Positions 7,802 to 15,363 of a stretch of DNA of 44,273 bases are shown piece after piece. Numbering within the stretch: position 1 is the first letter of the stretch; the number at the start of each line of letters is the position of its first letter. Below the pieces are notes generated by a model, which worked only from the letters and a program-made list of their open reading frames with translations, made no database searches and was not told the DNA's origin. The position numbers were made by a program, and so were the translations under genes. Origin of the DNA: an uncultured Clostridia bacterium (GTDB lineage: Bacteria; Bacillota; Clostridia; Christensenellales; Borkfalkiaceae); assembly GCA_947625605.1 (NCBI GenBank), contig CANQOY010000010.1:1-44273 (forward strand), given 5' to 3'.

Positions 7802-8420
7802 CGGGATCGGCAAGGCGATCGCGGAGAAATTCCTTTCCCTGCAAAATGAGGTCGTAGGTTTGGACATGGTACCGCCATCGATCGTCAATGAGCGATATTT
7901 GCATGTTCAGACGGACGTCTTTTCGGGCGAGCTCCCCGCGGTGGACGGTGTGGAGATCCTCATCAATAACGCAGGCGTGCAGGACTCCGGACGGGACATC
8001 GACGTCAACCTCAAAGGGACTATCCGCGTGACGGAAAAGTATGCGTTCCAGAACAACATCAAGAGCGTGCTGTTCATCGCTTCGTCGAGCGCGCGGACGG
8101 GCGCCGAATTTCCCGAATACGCCGCGAGCAAGGGCGGCGTCGTCGCCTATATGAAGAACGTCGCCCTGCGCGTCGCCGCATACGGCGCAACCGCGAACAG
8201 CCTTTCCCCGGGAGGCGTCCGCACGGCGCTCAATGACCGCGTGATGCGCGATCCCGTGCTGTGGGACAAAATCATGCGGGAGACGCTCCTGCCCAAGTGG
8301 GCAGAAGCGGAGGAGATCGCCGAATGGGCGTACTTTCTGACGGCGGTCAACCGCTCCATGACCGCGCAGGATCTGCTCATCGACAACGGCGAAGACGCAA
8401 AGGCGAATTTCATTTGGTAG
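7773..8420 (+). CDS. Short-chain dehydrogenase/reductase
   Basis: The 215-residue protein is a classical SDR on the short side of the family. The cofactor motif TGTSNGIG is at residues 7-14, NNAG is near residue 65, and the catalytic Ser and YxxxK lie in the SSSARTG...YAASKGG stretch near residues 108-130. The PGG segment after it is also typical. It overlaps the transporter gene by 29 bases and thus sits under the preQ1 riboswitch. No SDR is an established member of the queuosine pathway, so a link to that pathway is only implied by the operon. The substrate cannot be read from the sequence. Confidence 0.9.
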   Translation: MKILITGTSNGIGKAIAEKFLSLQNEVVGLDMVPPSIVNERYLHVQTDVFSGELPAVDGVEILINNAGVQDSGRDIDVNLKGTIRVTEKYAFQNNIKSVLFIASSSARTGAEFPEYAASKGGVVAYMKNVALRVAAYGATANSLSPGGVRTALNDRVMRDPVLWDKIMRETLLPKWAEAEEIAEWAYFLTAVNRSMTAQDLLIDNGEDAKANFIW

Positions 8421-8445
8421 ACCGGGATTTTCGCATCCGAAAGGC

Positions 8446-8505
8446 CAAAATGAGGGACAGCTCTTGAAGCTGTCCCTTTTGTCTGTCGCCTTGCCGCGGC
8501 GATGT
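8446..8505. repeat. Repeat B, copy 1, containing a two-way terminator
   Basis: The ~60-bp segment recurs at 9863-9921 with only a few differences. Its core is a perfect 9-bp hairpin GGGACAGCT/AGCTGTCCC (8454-8476) with four T behind it and A-rich sequence in front, so it can end both the dehydrogenase message (plus) and the orphan gene (minus). The part next to it reads TGTCGCCTTGCCGCGGCGATG. Confidence 0.85.
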
Positions 8506-8531
8506 CTTTGTTTTGCCATATAACTGCCCAA

Positions 8532-9503
8532 TCAAACCCCTTTCGTCTGGGCATAGTCTTCTTTCATCGTCCCGTCGAACGTATACTCGTAATATTTACT
8601 CGTCAGGCAATCAAATTCGGCCTCCGTAAGAAAGGTATAATTGATCTCTTCCCGATAGACAAGATCGGGAACGAAAAGATAGTTGACCGCCTCACTGTCC
8701 TCGTCCACGACGCACACTTTCGACAACACGACCTCTCTCCCTCCGCTCACGCTAGCGACGAAGGTGACGTAGGTAATGACCCCGTTCTTTGTGAATGGGG
8801 TGTCTTTTTTTGCCCCGACGTTCTCCAAACGGTGATTCAAATTCTTCAAAATAGCGATGAATTCCAGACACTCGGCTTGTTTTTCCTCTTCCGAAATATC
8901 CAATGACATAAACGCCATCCCGTCGAACGAGTCCGCAATTTCGCAATAAATCTCCTTTTGGCGGCGCTTTTCGTAAATCACACTCTCTTGAAGGCAGCGC
9001 ATGAGAAGCACCAGCCACGAAGTAAAGTACCCGACCGAATGTTTCCCCGCCATAAAAGCGTGGATCTTATCGAGAATGAGCGCGAAGTCGTAATAATCGT
9101 CCTTTTCATACCGATATTTCTCGTAAGAACAAAGATCGTTCAACTCCTTTTCGGTGCATTCCCATTTGATCGCCTGCCAAAGCCGCTCTTTCGGAACAAG
9201 TTCAAGGCGTCTTTCCCGCCGATTCCACTGTCGTTTTTCTTCCTGCCGCACCTCATAGCTTTTGGGCGCGGTATAAAAGCTTCCGTGACGAAACGTTTTT
9301 TCCACAGTGTCGCAAAGTTTGAGAAACCCGTCAAATTCGATTTGAAACTCTCTGCCCCTGCCACCGTGTCTTTCCCAAAGATCGCGCTCATCGAGATTTC
9401 CGTTATATTCGTAATCTCTTTCGAAAAGGTCGAGGATGAGCTCTTCCACCGTCCCATCTTCGCTCTTTGCATAAAATGCAATTTGGTTTGTTCTTTCACT
9501 CAT
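8532..9503 (-). CDS. Orphan protein of unknown function, repeat-flanked
   Basis: I do not recognise this 323-residue protein. It starts MSERTNQIAFYAKSEDG at an ATG preceded by a strong AGGAGG (spacing 7-8), which rules out the longer in-frame reading that runs back into repeat sequence. It is acidic and rich in Tyr, Glu, Trp and Arg; the middle (KRQWNRRERRLELV, then YEKYRYEKDDYYDF) is strongly charged, and no signal peptide or membrane segment is evident. The C-terminal third (VITYVTFVASVSGGREVVLSKV) looks like a beta-rich domain. It is bounded by a truncated tRNA fragment and repeat A upstream and by repeat B downstream, so it may be cargo of a mobile cassette. Its lower GC compared with nearby genes is my impression only. 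Confidence 0.75.
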   Translation of the reverse strand: MSERTNQIAFYAKSEDGTVEELILDLFERDYEYNGNLDERDLWERHGGRGREFQIEFDGFLKLCDTVEKTFRHGSFYTAPKSYEVRQEEKRQWNRRERRLELVPKERLWQAIKWECTEKELNDLCSYEKYRYEKDDYYDFALILDKIHAFMAGKHSVGYFTSWLVLLMRCLQESVIYEKRRQKEIYCEIADSFDGMAFMSLDISEEEKQAECLEFIAILKNLNHRLENVGAKKDTPFTKNGVITYVTFVASVSGGREVVLSKVCVVDEDSEAVNYLFVPDLVYREEINYTFLTEAEFDCLTSKYYEYTFDGTMKEDYAQTKGV

Positions 9504-9636
9504 GATATGCCTCCTTTGCATGAATTCCCGCGACGGCAAAGTGGCACACATTACCGCCGCTATGTTGTAAAGTGACTCCTCATTTTCGTTGTGTTTTTGA
9601 TTTTGATCGTATTCTCCTCTTCTAAATTTCGCTGTT

Positions 9637-9807
9637 CTTGAACCGGCGACCTGACGTTGCCCCAAAAAATGATTGCTTCGCACTTTTTTCATTCCCGCCG
9701 TTCCCTCCAATCATTTTTCGGGGACCCCCAAAGTTTCATCAGCAGGTCATGACGGTTCAAGTATAACAATTCCTTGCAAAAAGTGAGACGAGGAAAACCT
9801 CGTCTCG
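9637..9807 (-). repeat. Repeat A, copy 1 (tRNA-derived hairpin element)
   Basis: This ~170-bp sequence recurs at 9938-10110. Its ends are near-inverted: CTTGAACCGGCGACCT at the left and AGGTCATGACGGTTCAAG at 9742-9761. Nested inside is a second inverted pair, CCCCAAAAAATGATTG and CAATCATTTTTCGGGG, so about 125 bases can fold into one long interrupted hairpin. Both ends resemble the variable-loop/T-arm part of tRNA. A separate terminator-like hairpin GAGACGAGG/CCTCGTCTC (9785-9806) closes the unit. This copy has only 16-18 bases of tRNA-like sequence on its left. Confidence 0.85.
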
Positions 9808-9862
9808 ATAGGGCTCCCACCAAAAGACGAAGTATTTTTGTGGGAAGAGGAGCGGCAGGCGC

Positions 9863-9921
9863 AAAAAATGAGGGACAGCTTTTGAAGCTGTCCCTTTTGA
9901 ATGTCGCCTTGCCGCGACGAT
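9863..9921. repeat. Repeat B, copy 2
   Basis: This copy matches 8446-8505, including the GGGACAGCT/AGCTGTCCC hairpin (about 9872-9894) and the TGTCGCCTTGCCGCG tail. Read on the minus strand it follows directly behind the tRNA fragment at 9921-9953, where a terminator of a tRNA transcript would be expected. Confidence 0.85.
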
Positions 9922-9953
9922 GGAGCTACTGGCCGGACTTGAACCGGCGACCT
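9921..9953 (-). pseudogene. tRNA-Thr 3' fragment
   Basis: Thirty-three bases are identical to 10114-10146, the 3' end of the intact tRNA-Thr: variable loop, complete T-arm, 3' acceptor strand, discriminator U and CCA. The identity stops abruptly after the variable loop, where repeat A begins. The layout of an intact tRNA plus a 3'-end copy at a distance of 193 bases is what insertion at a tRNA 3' end leaves behind, or a decayed tandem tRNA duplicate. Confidence 0.85.
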
Positions 9954-10110
9954 TTTGCCCCTCCCCAAAAAATGATTGCTTCGCACTTTTTTCATTCTCG
10001 CCGTTCCCTCCAATCATTTTTCGGGGACCCCCAAAGTTTGATCAGCAGGTCATGACGGTTCAAGGTACAATTCCTCGCAAAAAGTGAGACGAGGAAAACC
10101 TCGTCTCACT
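9938..10110 (-). repeat. Repeat A, copy 2 (tRNA-derived hairpin element)
   Basis: It is nearly identical to 9637-9807, with the same terminal and nested inverted repeats and the same closing hairpin. Its left 16 bases are shared with the tRNA fragment at 9921-9953, and its right hairpin (10084-10109) is the terminator of the intact tRNA-Thr. The two copies of repeat A lie 301 bases apart in the same orientation. Confidence 0.85.
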
Positions 10111-10114
10111 TTTT
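10079..10114 (-). terminator. tRNA-Thr terminator
   Basis: A perfect 11-bp stem GTGAGACGAGG/CCTCGTCTCAC (10084-10109) with an AAAA loop is flanked by A and T tracts on both sides. On the minus strand it begins immediately behind the CCA end of the tRNA. Confidence 0.9.
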
Positions 10115-10189
10115 GGAGCTACTGGCCGGACTTGAACCGGCGACCTGCTGATTACGAATCAGCTGCTCTACCGACTGAGCCACAGTAGC
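10114..10189 (-). tRNA. tRNA-Thr (anticodon CGU)
   Basis: The 76-base cloverleaf is perfect: acceptor GCTACTG/CAGTAGC, D-arm GCTC/GAGC, anticodon stem GCTGA/TCAGC with loop TTCGTAA, five-base variable loop and T-arm GCCGG/CCGGC around TTCAAGT. The anticodon CGU reads ACG threonine codons. The CCA end is encoded, and position 73 is U, as in several clostridial threonine tRNAs. A promoter lies at 10217-10245 and a terminator follows directly. Confidence 0.96.
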
Positions 10190-10216
10190 ATCGCGCCCAT
10201 CCGTGGGAGCTTCTTT

Positions 10217-10245
10217 ATTATATGGGAAACTGCGGCAAAATGCAA
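10217..10245 (-). promoter_or_regulatory. tRNA-Thr promoter
   Basis: On the minus strand TTGCAT (10240-10245) and a perfect TATAAT (10217-10222) are 17 bases apart, giving a start about 20 bases upstream of the mature tRNA. Confidence 0.85.
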
Positions 10246-10374
10246 GCGTTTTTGCGCGAATTTTTGATTTTTTTCTGACCGAAGATGAAAAGACGCATCT
10301 GCGTCCCGATGGGAGGCAGCGGAGCATCGTCTGTCCATTTCACATGGGTACGGCCGCGGCGAAGGCAAGCGCAT

Positions 10375-11064
10375 CTACGAAAAATATTCGGGAAGCGAAA
10401 GCACCGAAAGGAGAAGCTGGATTTGGAGGTAGCGCAGATCCTTTGCGAAGAGGATGCCCTCCCGAAGCTCTTTCCCCTTTCTCGCGGCGCGGCGGAGTTC
10501 GAGATTCCAGAGAGAGAAAACGCCTTCGCCGTTATCCGACGCCAGCCCGCTGAGGCCCTGCACGACTCCGGTAAGGGCGGCGCGCGCTTCTTCCTGTGTG
10601 ACGGCGACGCGTTCGAGGTTGTTGGCCGTGTCGAAGAGAAGGCGGGCAAGCGAATCCACCGTAGCTGCGTTGTCCCTGATACGTGCCGCATTCTCGGCGC
10701 ATTTTCCGCTGACCGAAAAAGGTTTTGCCTCCCTTTCAAGAACGCGAACTTCCACCCCTTTCGCGGACATGGTACCCTCCACGAAGGCCGCATCCGCTTC
10801 GGAATAGTAGCAGGCGAGAGCGACGGCGTCTTCCTCTTCGAGGAGATACCCCGCACCGCCCGAAAAGTAGCTCTCCCCCGCGATGGCGCCCGCAGTGGCG
10901 CTCTCGCAGTCTCGAACAAGAAAATAATACCGACCGGAGAGCTCGACCGTCGCGAACGGCCGTCCGCGCCACACGAACAGGCCGATGCAGAGGCCGACCG
11001 CGAGAAAAAAGAAAAACACCGCGGCGAAGAACACGATCCCCCCGCGTTTCAAATGTATCCGCAT
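10375..11064 (-). CDS. Membrane-anchored protein with SPOR-like region
   Basis: The 229-residue protein has a short basic N-terminus and one strong membrane segment (about residues 9-31, FFAAVFFFFLAVGLCIGLFVW), then an extracytoplasmic part. Residues about 60-115, with YFSGGAGYLLEEEDAVALACYYSEADAAFVEGTM and a following beta strand, resemble the repeated beta-alpha-beta pattern of SPOR (peptidoglycan-binding) domains seen in clostridial sporulation and division proteins. I cannot confirm the family by eye. The start lacks a good ribosome site, so the exact N-terminus is uncertain. It lies 60 bases behind trhP on the same strand. Confidence 0.65.
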   Translation of the reverse strand: MRIHLKRGGIVFFAAVFFFFLAVGLCIGLFVWRGRPFATVELSGRYYFLVRDCESATAGAIAGESYFSGGAGYLLEEEDAVALACYYSEADAAFVEGTMSAKGVEVRVLEREAKPFSVSGKCAENAARIRDNAATVDSLARLLFDTANNLERVAVTQEEARAALTGVVQGLSGLASDNGEGVFSLWNLELRRAARKGKELREGILFAKDLRYLQIQLLLSVLSLPEYFS

Positions 11065-11124
11065 ACTGCATTTTATGCGGCATGTGTCATTCCCTATGAC
11101 AGGATCCGCAGGCAGGCGCGCCCT

Positions 11125-12654
11125 TCATTCCTCAATTGCTTCGATTTCTATGGCGAGAACGCCCCAACGCCGTTCCTCTTCGGGAGAATAGAAGGCACCC
11201 ATGTCCGAGGGGGAGGCCTCAGAGAGCTGCTCTTCGGCATAGCCGCACGCCGTGAGGGGAATGCAGCGATAGAGCTCTTCAAAGGACGCAAAGCGCGTAA
11301 GGCCGAGCACCCGCGCACGGAGTTTTTCTCCGCTTTCTTCCTCGGTGAAGACGAGAATGTCGCCCTTGCGGATCGCGCGGCGCTTTTCATCGCACAGCCG
11401 CATCTCCACCGTCTTGGATCCTGCCTTGATCTTCGCAAAGGGGGCGGGATGCAGGCCCATTTCATGCACCCTTCTGCGGCGAAGAATGTCGCCCGCGTGC
11501 AGCGTCTTCGGGCAGTCGAACGAATACAGACCCTGCACGAGTTTGGCGTCACGGCAGGGAGCGCCTTCCGCGTCCCGCATGTTCGTGATCTCCACGCGGC
11601 CGCCGAATTCCCCCGAGGGAGAGAGGATCTCCAAGACGTCGCCCTCGTAGAAGCGGCTTCGCATTTCCACCCGCGCGATGCCCTGCCCGCATTCCCTGAC
11701 AATGGCGATCACATCGCAGGTGCCGCAATGTTGGGAGCCATCCGCGCATACCGTGTCCGCGTTGCGCCCAAAGGCATAGGCCGTGGTGTATTCGCGGTGG
11801 GTGATCGTTTCAAGTTCGGCTACGAGCGCATCGGAGTACCCCATGTCCAAGATGCGGCGATAGGTATTGACGACGGTCGCGAGGTAGTACTCGCTCTTCA
11901 TCCGCCCCTCGATCTTCATGGAGCATACGCCCGCGGCCCGAAGCGCCTCCAAGTGCGCGCTCATGTTGAGGTCCTTGCTGTTGAGCAGATACGTCCCCTT
12001 TCCGTCCTCCTCGCACCGGAGCCATTCGCCCCCCTCCCCCATGGTACGGATCTCATAGGCGTTACGGCAGGGCTGGGCGCAGACGCCGCGGTTGGAGGAG
12101 CGCCCGTTGAGATAGTCCGAAAGATAGCATCTTCCGCTGTACGAGATGCACATAGCTCCGTGGATGAAGGCCTCTAATTCAAGATCGGGCACGGCGGCAT
12201 GGATCTCGGCGATCTCCGCGAGGGAGAGCTCTCTCGCGAGAACGACGCGGCTTGCGCCCTGTTCGTACCAAAACCTTGCAGCCTCCGCGTTCAGGGTGTT
12301 GGCCTGTGTGGAGATGTGAACGGGAAGGGAAGGCGTGGTCCTGCGCGCGAGGCGGAACACGCCCGGATCGGAGACGAGGACAGCGTCTGCATGAAGATCG
12401 GCAAGGAGGCCGAGATGGGCCTGCAACTGCCTGAAATCATCGTTCCGCGCAAAGATATTTACGGCCGCATATATCCTCCTCCCTCGGACATGGGCATAGG
12501 AAATTGCCTCTGCGAGCTCGTTATCCGTGAAGTTCTCCGCAGAATTTCTCAGAGAAAACGACTTACCGCCGAGGTACACCGCATCCGCGCCGTAGTAAAA
12601 GGCGAGTTTGAGTTTGGAAAGGCTCCCCGCGGGAGCGAGAAGTTCGGGCTTCAT
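11125..12654 (-). CDS. trhP: U32-family tRNA hydroxylation protein
   Basis: The 509-residue protein begins MKPELLAPAGSLSKLKLAFYYGADAVYLGG, the signature start of U32 'peptidase' proteins. The conserved cysteine group is present in FIHGAMCISYSGRCYLSDYLNGR, SSNRGVCAQPCR and further on (about residues 165-200), the set that binds an Fe-S cluster. TrhP/YegQ-type members use prephenate to hydroxylate U34 of tRNA. The next gene upstream is trmR, whose product methylates the 5-hydroxyuridine, as in the B. subtilis yrrMNO cluster. Only one U32 protein is present here, with the long C-terminal extension, against two in B. subtilis. It starts 13 bases after trmR. Confidence 0.88.
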   Translation of the reverse strand: MKPELLAPAGSLSKLKLAFYYGADAVYLGGKSFSLRNSAENFTDNELAEAISYAHVRGRRIYAAVNIFARNDDFRQLQAHLGLLADLHADAVLVSDPGVFRLARRTTPSLPVHISTQANTLNAEAARFWYEQGASRVVLARELSLAEIAEIHAAVPDLELEAFIHGAMCISYSGRCYLSDYLNGRSSNRGVCAQPCRNAYEIRTMGEGGEWLRCEEDGKGTYLLNSKDLNMSAHLEALRAAGVCSMKIEGRMKSEYYLATVVNTYRRILDMGYSDALVAELETITHREYTTAYAFGRNADTVCADGSQHCGTCDVIAIVRECGQGIARVEMRSRFYEGDVLEILSPSGEFGGRVEITNMRDAEGAPCRDAKLVQGLYSFDCPKTLHAGDILRRRRVHEMGLHPAPFAKIKAGSKTVEMRLCDEKRRAIRKGDILVFTEEESGEKLRARVLGLTRFASFEELYRCIPLTACGYAEEQLSEASPSDMGAFYSPEEERRWGVLAIEIEAIEE

Positions 12655-12667
12655 AGCAATTCCGAAT

Positions 12668-13246
12668 TTAGAGTTTTTTGCTCACGGCAACCCCTTCGCC
12701 GAACTCGAAAATTTGCGTTTCGAAGTCGGGATCGGATTGCAACAAGTTCAAGTATTCGCGGATATGCTCGATCAGCATGCGCCTTTTTTTGGGCGGGTCT
12801 CCGCGCACCCACCCATAGAGAAGGACGTCGTCAGACACGAGGAGGCCACCATGTCCGAGGAGGCGCTTGCATTCTTGAAAATAGTTTTTGTACTGTGCCT
12901 TGGGACCGTCCAAAAAAATGATGGTGTACGGGCCTTCGAGACAGGGCAGGATCTCCGCCGCATCGCCCTCGATCAGACGAATGTCGCAGCCGAACGCCGC
13001 AATATTTTCTCGCGCGCGGCGCGCCCGCGCCGCATCCCGCTCAATCGTCGTGACCTCGGCGCCCAGCCCGAGCGAAAGGGCGATCGCCGTAAGGCCCTCG
13101 CCCGTACCGACTTCAAGGATCCGATCGGCGCCCATCCGCCTCCCCTCACGCAGGAGGAGATCCAGCGTTTCATCCGCCGCGGTAGGGTCCCGTCCGGATC
13201 TTGCAGCCGCGCGCAGACGGGACAGCTTTTCCGCGTCAGAGTTCAT
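12668..13246 (-). CDS. trmR: tRNA 5-hydroxyuridine methyltransferase
   Basis: The 192-residue protein is a class I SAM-dependent O-methyltransferase of the YrrM type. The SAM-binding motif ILEVGTGEGLTAIALS lies near residues 43-58, the acidic residue ending strand 2 follows in VTTIERD, and YTIIFLDGPKAQYKNYF holds the metal/substrate region. The HGGLLVSDDVLLYGWV segment is typical of the COMT-like branch. TrmR turns ho5U34 into mo5U34, which lets one tRNA read more wobble codons; trhP just downstream makes the substrate. The ATG overlaps the end of the RNase J gene by 11 bases, so the genes are translationally coupled. Confidence 0.87.
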   Translation of the reverse strand: MNSDAEKLSRLRAAARSGRDPTAADETLDLLLREGRRMGADRILEVGTGEGLTAIALSLGLGAEVTTIERDAARARRARENIAAFGCDIRLIEGDAAEILPCLEGPYTIIFLDGPKAQYKNYFQECKRLLGHGGLLVSDDVLLYGWVRGDPPKKRRMLIEHIREYLNLLQSDPDFETQIFEFGEGVAVSKKL

Positions 13247-15227
13247 TGATGAGCGGAACGATCATCGGGGACTGCTTCGTCTTCTTGTACAGGTAGTTCT
13301 TCATGAGGCGGCGGATCGCGGCGGTCATCTCCTCCGTGCCTGCGCCTGCGGGGACGCCCTCGATGGCCTTTTCCACGACTTCTCTGAGTTCGCGGAGATC
13401 GTTCTTTTCGTTTGCGAAAACAAAGCCTCTGCTCTCAATGATGGGCTCGCCCAGCACCATGCCCTTGGATACGGCCACGCTGACGATGAAGAGCCCCTCT
13501 TCGGACATGCGCACGCGGTCCTTCAACGCCTCGCCCGTGGCGAGATCCTCGAAGCCGCTTCCGTCGATGAGGCGCGCGCCTGCGGGGAAACTTGCACCCT
13601 GCCGCAGCGAATCATCCGTGAACTCGACGCAGGTGCCGATATCGGGGATGAAGGTGCGGGCGGGCGGCATGCCGAGTTCCTGCGCGAGGGCGGCGTGGCG
13701 TTTGAGGTGACGGTATTCGCCGTGGACGGGAATGAAGAACTTGGGACGGAGCAGCGAGTGCATGATCTTGTGCTCTTCCTGACAGGCGTGCCCCGAGACG
13801 TGGATCTTTTCGAGAGATTCGTAGACGACCTCCGCCCCGCGCTTCATGAGGTTGTTGATGACCCGATAGATCATCCGCTCGTTGCCCGGAATGGGATTTG
13901 CGGAGATGATGATCGTGTCGTTCGTCCCGATGGTAACCTTGTTGAATTCGCCCGCTGCCATGCGGGTGAGCGCGGACATGGGTTCCCCCTGCGACCCCGT
14001 GGAGACGATGACGATCTCGCGGTCATAGTGGTTTTTGATCTTTTCCACATCGACGAGCATGCCCTCCGGGATCGAGATCTCGCCGATCTTCGCCGCGGCT
14101 TCCACGACGCTCAGCATGCTCCTGCCCGACAGCGCGACCTTGCGCCGAAACTTGGCGGCGATGTCGATGATCTGTTGCAGGCGGTGCACGTTGGAGGCAA
14201 AGGTCGCGATGATGAGGCGGCGGTCCGCGTGCTCCGCGAACAGGTGTTCGAGCGTGATGCCGACGACTTTTTCACTCATGGTGAAGCCGGGGCGTTCGAT
14301 ATTCGTGGATTCCCCGAGGTAGAGCAGGACGCCCTTCTTGCCGTATTCGGCGATCTCAGAAAGGTCGATGGGACTGCCCGCGACGGGGGTGAGGTCGATC
14401 TTGAAGTCCCCGCTGTGGAAGATGATGCCGTACGGCGTTTCGACCGCGAGCGCGGTTGCGCCCGCGATGGAATGGTTGACGTTGACGATATTGACGAAGA
14501 ACGCCCCCGCCTTGATCCTGTCCTTCGGGCTGACCGTACACAGGCGCACGTTGTTCATCTTGTGCTCCCGCAGCTTGTTATCCACGAGGGCCAATGTGAG
14601 CCGCGTGCCGTATACGGGGGTATCGGGGAGCAGTTCCTTCATGAGGTAGGGCACGCCGCCGATGTGATCCTCGTGGCCGTGCGTCAAAAACACGCCGCGG
14701 ATCTTGCGCTTGTTCTGCACGAGGTAGGTGATCTCGGGGAACACGAGGTCGATCCCCGGCATTTCCTCCGTGGGGAAGATGACGCCCGCGTCTATGACGA
14801 TGATGTCGCCGCCGAATTCGATGGCGGTCATGTTCTTGCCGATCTCGCCGACCCCGCCGAAGAAGAGGATCTTGATCGGCTTCTTTTTGGCGTTTTTCCC
14901 CTGTTCCTGACGCTGTACCGCGGGCATGGGTGCCTGCTTTTTGGTCACGGACTTGGCGGGTTTCTCTGCGGGCTTCGGCGCTTCGGGAGGGAGCACGGTG
15001 ATTTTCAGCTTCGTCCCCTTTCCCTTTGCGCGCGATTTTCTCACGGCCTTGAAGCCTGCCTCGGCCATCGCCTCCTTGCTGCGGGCGGGATCCGCTTGCT
15101 TCTGCCCCGCCTTCTTGCCCGCCTTTTCCTGCTGTTCGCGATGATAGTGTTCGATGCCGTTCAAGATCGCCAGCTCTACGGCTTCCGAATTTCTTTCCTT
15201 GGTTCTATCTTTATTGTTGTTTTTCAA
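13236..15227 (-). CDS. rnj: Ribonuclease J
   Basis: The 663-residue enzyme is a metallo-beta-lactamase/beta-CASP exo- and endoribonuclease that drives 5'-3' mRNA decay and rRNA maturation in Gram-positives. The catalytic domain starts KIKILFFGGVGEIGKNM and contains the zinc motif THGHEDHIGG, the beta-CASP histidines (HVSGHACQEEHK) and the C-terminal HGEYRHLKRHA segment. An N-terminal extension of about 110 residues, rich in Lys, Ala and Gln, precedes it and is not part of the usual fold. I start it at the TTG at 15227 because AAGGAG lies seven bases upstream; a further TTG at 15266 has no ribosome site. It leads the rnj-trmR-trhP operon. Confidence 0.95.
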   Translation of the reverse strand: MKNNNKDRTKERNSEAVELAILNGIEHYHREQQEKAGKKAGQKQADPARSKEAMAEAGFKAVRKSRAKGKGTKLKITVLPPEAPKPAEKPAKSVTKKQAPMPAVQRQEQGKNAKKKPIKILFFGGVGEIGKNMTAIEFGGDIIVIDAGVIFPTEEMPGIDLVFPEITYLVQNKRKIRGVFLTHGHEDHIGGVPYLMKELLPDTPVYGTRLTLALVDNKLREHKMNNVRLCTVSPKDRIKAGAFFVNIVNVNHSIAGATALAVETPYGIIFHSGDFKIDLTPVAGSPIDLSEIAEYGKKGVLLYLGESTNIERPGFTMSEKVVGITLEHLFAEHADRRLIIATFASNVHRLQQIIDIAAKFRRKVALSGRSMLSVVEAAAKIGEISIPEGMLVDVEKIKNHYDREIVIVSTGSQGEPMSALTRMAAGEFNKVTIGTNDTIIISANPIPGNERMIYRVINNLMKRGAEVVYESLEKIHVSGHACQEEHKIMHSLLRPKFFIPVHGEYRHLKRHAALAQELGMPPARTFIPDIGTCVEFTDDSLRQGASFPAGARLIDGSGFEDLATGEALKDRVRMSEEGLFIVSVAVSKGMVLGEPIIESRGFVFANEKNDLRELREVVEKAIEGVPAGAGTEEMTAAIRRLMKNYLYKKTKQSPMIVPLINEL

Positions 15228-15310
15228 CGATGCTCTCCTTGCGCCGTAAAACGGCCTGCGTTTCAAAAATGTTTTTACTCTTATTTATCTCCCGAACTGC
15301 GATCCCGCAT

Positions 15311-15340
15311 ACAAAAACGGGAGAGCCAAACGGCTCTCCG
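15311..15340 (-). terminator. Terminator of the Glu/Pro-repeat gene
   Basis: On the minus strand the stem CGGAGAGCC/GGCTCTCCCG with a GTTT loop (15319-15340) is followed by TTTTTGT. It separates the repeat-protein gene from the rnj operon. Confidence 0.85.
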
Positions 15341-15363
15341 CGTCTGATGTTCGGTTATTCGTC

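Noticed and set aside
9747-10055. Small frames over the tRNA-linked repeats
   Set aside because: They translate T-arm sequence (peptides like VQVRPVAP or VAGSSPASS), a well-known false-gene pattern near tRNA genes.
9637-10110. Integron attC sites
   Set aside because: The long hairpin repeats recall attC, but the GTTRRRY/RYYYAAC core motifs are not matched, and no integrase is present in the window.
10246-10374. RNA gene upstream of the tRNA-Thr promoter
   Set aside because: About 130 bases without a promoter-terminator pair or a known motif; nothing supports an RNA gene.
12888-15347. 819-residue plus-strand frame opposite the RNase J gene
   Set aside because: It mirrors the real gene in a GC-rich codon pattern, lacks recognised domains, and has no ribosome site. 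The same holds for the large frames opposite fusA (24126-26222) and the M4 peptidase (17511-20255).
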